From positions 14,312 through 78,311 of the forward strand of contig DATIZX010000064.1 of NCBI GenBank assembly GCA_035516795.1: 64,000 nucleotides of DNA, in the 5' to 3' direction. The position numbers were made by a program, and so were the translations under genes. The stretch is from DATJBF01 sp035516795 (GTDB lineage Bacteria > Verrucomicrobiota > Verrucomicrobiia > Palsa-1439). Under the pieces are notes generated by a model. It was not told the DNA's origin. It saw nothing but the letters and a program-made list of their open reading frames with translations, and searched no databases. Below, one piece after another: positions 57,941-64,000 of this stretch (positions are counted from its first letter, which is position 1; every line of letters starts with the position of its first letter).

Positions 57941-58558
57941 CTACTCCACGTCTTCGCCCAGTTCGACGTTCCAGTACGCCAAATCGAGGAAATGTTTCCA
58001 GCTATCGTGGGCGACGGACGCAATGGTGACGTTGACGAATGGACGCCACTTCGGACGCTTCGGCTTCTTGATGAGGTGCATGCCGGCCTCGGTCGGCGTG
58101 CGGTTCGCCTTGCGCGTGTTGCACGGGATGCAGGCGCAAACGATGTTCTCCCACGTGGTCGTGCCGCCCCGGTCACGCGGGATGACGTGGTCGAGATTGA
58201 GTTCGCGGCGGTCGAACCGTTTACCGCAATACTGGCAGCAGTTGCGGTCGCGCTCGAAAATGTTGTGGCGCGTGAACTTCACTTCCTTGTGCGGGAGCCG
58301 GTCGAAGAACAGCAACAGGATCACCCGCGGAATGCGAATCTTGAACGACACGGTGTGGACGACGTCCTCACCGTGGTGACCCTGCGAAAACTCGCGCCAT
58401 TCGTGGAAATCGAACGTCTGGAAGTTGCCGCCGTCCTCGACGACTACTTCAGCATGGCCCATGTACAACAGCGTGAACGCGCGCTCGACCGTGCAGACAT
58501 TGATCGCCTGCCAAAGCCGGTTGAGAACCAGTACGCTCTCGTTTAAGGCATTCCTCAT
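57941..58558 (-). CDS. HNH endonuclease-domain protein
   Basis: 205 residues from ATG 58558. The HNH site with its zinc cysteines is complete: CCQYCGKRFDRRELNLDHVI, then PRDRGGTTTWENIVCACIPC with the Asn and final Cys pair. The N-terminal VLVLNRLWQAINVCTVERAF is the common start of a widespread single-copy family found in many phyla. Its physiological role is not established; it is not obviously part of an RM system here. Confidence 0.9.
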   Translation of the reverse strand: MRNALNESVLVLNRLWQAINVCTVERAFTLLYMGHAEVVVEDGGNFQTFDFHEWREFSQGHHGEDVVHTVSFKIRIPRVILLLFFDRLPHKEVKFTRHNIFERDRNCCQYCGKRFDRRELNLDHVIPRDRGGTTTWENIVCACIPCNTRKANRTPTEAGMHLIKKPKRPKWRPFVNVTIASVAHDSWKHFLDLAYWNVELGEDVE

Positions 58559-58743
58559 GAGCACCTCAGGTAGGAGGCAACTTTCTGGCCAAAATGGTAT
58601 CATAACGTCCTCACAGCGTCAACGCCCTGCATGCCTTGACAATTCGGATCAGCCATCCAAATTCAGGCTCGACATCGGAGCGGTTTTTTTCAATAACGGT
58701 TGCCGTTGGCGATACCCAAACAACCACATTTGCGAGGTATTTT

Positions 58744-59670
58744 ATGAAACTGAAGGTGACTGTCTTTGGCGCCGGGTTTGTCGGTGGCTCAACGGTGCGG
58801 CGCATCGTTGAAAAGCAACTGGCCGACGTGGTCATGATCGATATCATCGAGGGCATGCCGCAAGGCAAGGCGCTCGATATGATGGAGTCCGCCTGCCTCG
58901 AAAGCTTCGACAGCAAAGTGCGTGGCTCCAATGATCCGGCCGACTGCGCGGACAGCGATGTGGTCGTCATTACCAGCGGCATCGCACGCAAACCGGGCAT
59001 GAGTCGCGACGACTTGCTGAAAACCAATGCCGGCATTGTCAGTAGCGTTTGTGAGGCGATCCGCAAACACGCGCCCAATTCCGTCGTCATCGTCGTCAGC
59101 AATCCGGTGGACGTGATGACCTATCTGGCGGGTGTCAAACTCGGTTTTCCCAAGAACCGCGTGATGGGCATGGCCGGTGTGCTCGACAGCTCGCGCTTCC
59201 GCTGCTTTGTGGGCATGGAACTGGGCGTGTCCTCGCGCGATGTCGAAGCGATGGTGCTTGGTGGCCACGGCGACGACATGGTGCCGCTCGTGCGTTATGC
59301 CAGGGTCGCCGGTGTGAAACTGGACGACTTGCTTCCCAAGGAGCGCATCGAAGTGCTGGTGGAACGGACCCGCAAGGGAGGTGCGGAAATCGTCGGCCTA
59401 CTGAAAACCGGCTCGGCGTTCTATGCGCCGTCCGCTTCCGTGGTAGCCATGGTGCGTCCGATCTTGAATGATGAAAAGCGTGTGCTGCCATGCGCTGCGT
59501 GGTGCACCGGGCAGTACGGCATCAAAGACATGTTTGTAGGTGTCCCCGCTGTGCTCGGCAAGACCGGCGTCGAGAAAATCGTCGAGTTGAAGCTGACCGC
59601 CGAAGAGCTTGCCCAGCTCAAGAAGTCCGCCGACCACGTGCTGGAGAATGTGAAGCGGCTGAATCTGTGA
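58744..59670 (+). CDS. mdh: Malate dehydrogenase
   Basis: 308 residues from ATG 58744. NAD-binding GAGFVGGSTVRRI, the malate-specific arginine loop ITSGIARKPGMSRDDLL, VSNPVDVMTYLAG and the catalytic His in VLGGHGDDMVPL. LDH-like group of MDH. Interconverts malate and oxaloacetate in the TCA cycle. It is followed 33 bases later by a cytochrome gene. Confidence 0.95.
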   Translation: MKLKVTVFGAGFVGGSTVRRIVEKQLADVVMIDIIEGMPQGKALDMMESACLESFDSKVRGSNDPADCADSDVVVITSGIARKPGMSRDDLLKTNAGIVSSVCEAIRKHAPNSVVIVVSNPVDVMTYLAGVKLGFPKNRVMGMAGVLDSSRFRCFVGMELGVSSRDVEAMVLGGHGDDMVPLVRYARVAGVKLDDLLPKERIEVLVERTRKGGAEIVGLLKTGSAFYAPSASVVAMVRPILNDEKRVLPCAAWCTGQYGIKDMFVGVPAVLGKTGVEKIVELKLTAEELAQLKKSADHVLENVKRLNL

Positions 59671-59703
59671 ATCACTCTACCCCCCGTGACGCACAAGAAA
59701 CTC

Positions 59704-60273
59704 ATGAAACGATTGACCTTGCTCGTTCTCTCGCTGTCAGGCATCGGCGCGGCCACCCTGATCGTCAGTTGCGCTACCCGTACTTTCTCCGGGCCGATGA
59801 CGGAATCCTCCTGCGTTCAGCGGGGCAAGTGTCTGGTTGCTATCCTTGGCTGCAACGATTGTCATACACCAATGAAACTGGGGCAGAACGGCTCTGAACC
59901 GGACATGACGCGCATGCTGTCCGGTCATCCCGAAGAGGCCAAGCTGCCTCCGCCGCCAACTCTGCCGTCCGGGCCGTGGAGGGTCGTGTGCGTGCCCCTG
60001 ACCGCGTGGTCCGGGCCGTGGGGAATTAGTTACGCCCCGAATCTGACTCCCGATGAGAACACCGGTCTCGGCATTTGGACCGAACAGATGTTCGTCAATG
60101 CGATCCGCACCGGCAAACACTTTGGCAAATCGCGTCCGATTCTGCCGCCGATGCCGTGGCAGGATTATGCCAATCTGACTGATGAAGATTTGAAAGCGAT
60201 TTACGCTTACCTGAGGACGGTCCCACCGGTCGTGAATCACGTCCCCGACCCGGTCATTACGGAACATCCGTGA
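59704..60273 (+). CDS. Exported mono-haem cytochrome c-like protein
   Basis: 189 residues from ATG 59704. Hydrophobic signal ending in a lipobox-like LIVSC, so probably a lipoprotein. One haem site, CNDCH (residue about 50), and a methionine in ILPPMPWQDYANLTDEDLKA followed by the class I ending IYAYLRTVPPV. Similar to diheme-related cytochromes found with dehydrogenases. Electron partner unknown. Possibly co-transcribed with mdh. Confidence 0.85.
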   Translation: MKRLTLLVLSLSGIGAATLIVSCATRTFSGPMTESSCVQRGKCLVAILGCNDCHTPMKLGQNGSEPDMTRMLSGHPEEAKLPPPPTLPSGPWRVVCVPLTAWSGPWGISYAPNLTPDENTGLGIWTEQMFVNAIRTGKHFGKSRPILPPMPWQDYANLTDEDLKAIYAYLRTVPPVVNHVPDPVITEHP

Positions 60274-60332
60274 CACAGCTGGTACGGCGTCAGCCATGCA
60301 CTGTGCCCGGTGGTTGCGGGCTGCTGTTAATC

Positions 60333-60821
60333 TCAGTTTGGCGGGTTATGCCTTCCTTGCGCTGCCTTCAGCTTTTCGAGGAAGGCGTCGGCTCGCTTCT
60401 TCTGCTCCGCGGCTCGTTGGGTCTTCACGGTGAGATAGCGCTGGCCGGTGATGGGAGAGTTCTGAAGGGAATCGGCCCAAGAGCGGAGTTGACGAGAGAT
60501 GGACTCCGCGAGGGATTTGAGATTTGAAATCTCAGGTTTCAAATGGGCGAAATGGTCGAGGCGTTCCAGCAAGCACAACATCGACCGCACCTCGCCAGCA
60601 GACCCGCGAGCAATGTAGAGAAACGTCAGCAACTCTTGTGTTGTCCCTCGCTCAAAGCCCTCCGCCACGTTGTTCGAGACTGACAACGCCGCGCGCTGCA
60701 ATTGACTGCGGAGGTCGCCTTGATAGTTGAACGCGCGGTCGGCGGTCAGCTTGAACGAGCGTTCAGCCAACGTCATTCCCGCCTGCCAGACCGGGAGTTG
60801 CTCGAAGCGCTCGTACTTCAT
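60333..60821 (-). CDS. Four-helix-bundle (S23/IVP) protein
   Basis: 162 residues from ATG 60821. The family pattern is clear: ERFEQLPVWQAGMTLAERSF, LQRAALSVSNNVAEGFERGT and LLTFLYIARGSAGEVRSMLC. First described from intervening sequences in 23S rRNA genes, the family is now found in many genomes; its role is unknown. Its start is five bases from the mfd start on the other strand. Confidence 0.9.
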   Translation of the reverse strand: MKYERFEQLPVWQAGMTLAERSFKLTADRAFNYQGDLRSQLQRAALSVSNNVAEGFERGTTQELLTFLYIARGSAGEVRSMLCLLERLDHFAHLKPEISNLKSLAESISRQLRSWADSLQNSPITGQRYLTVKTQRAAEQKKRADAFLEKLKAAQGRHNPPN

Positions 60822-60826
60822 GGGCA

Positions 60827-64000
<3,174 letters not shown>

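Overview
The window looks like chromosomal DNA of a member of the Verrucomicrobiota (PVC superphylum). The best single marker is the 49-residue small basic protein at 26141-26290, which matches a family I know only from Verrucomicrobia and Chlamydiae. Supporting signs are short secreted RHS-core proteins, a type II secretion/type IV pilin-like gene, full fatty-acid and thiamine genes, and many short dispersed palindromes. I cannot assign order or genus from the sequence alone.

Layout. 1-3565: accessory minus-strand secreted or membrane proteins, including two paralogous mini-RHS genes (one with an in-frame stop). 3691-9504: YifB/ComM ATPase, a sigma-54 two-component pair and lipoyl synthase. 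9608-11702: an unrecognised gene group. 11945-16364: tRNA-Pro, DedA, IspH and glycogen phosphorylase. 16535-23310: a large DUF362-like protein, a 0.77 kb gene-poor stretch, a restriction-modification pair with a GIY-YIG (Eco29kI-type) nuclease, and a GH18 chitinase. 23376-29390: FolD, SH3 protein, pseudouridine synthase, small basic protein, and a tightly overlapping TPR/HEAT-thioredoxin/CutA/HAD operon. 30284-34586: the conserved ribosome and RNA-processing cluster ffh-rpsP-khpA-trmD-rplS-rnhB-yraN. 35408-45660: the conserved rpmE-prfA-prmC-murA series, split between prfA and prmC by about 6.4 kb of defence-type genes (HEPN/MNT pair, a pRiA4b ORF-3-like protein, broken mcrBC, and an HNH restriction-modification cassette). 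45712-51444: fabF-acpP-fabG and fabD, split by a plus-strand two-component system and a pilin. 51454-56943: cysK, thiGHS, a coiled-coil lipoprotein and larE. 56967-64000: a RelE/ParE-type toxin-antitoxin pair between direct repeats, an HNH protein, malate dehydrogenase, a cytochrome c, a four-helix-bundle protein and mfd running off the right edge.

The most unusual signal is repeat biology rather than one gene. Short palindromic elements, often bounded by (T)GTAG and CTAC(A), sit against gene 3' ends so that the element itself supplies the TAG stop codon or lies right behind it (ffh, folD, yraN, prmC, lipA and the response regulator ending at 49948). Other dispersed repeats are inserted in frame into housekeeping genes: four in Mfd, one in PrmC, one in LarE. 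One 116-bp element at 30170-30285 has terminal inverted repeats and TA flanks, like a non-autonomous IS630/mariner-type element. The defence island inside the prfA-prmC series, where an RM cassette appears to have replaced the mcrC-mcrB junction, is the second main point of interest.
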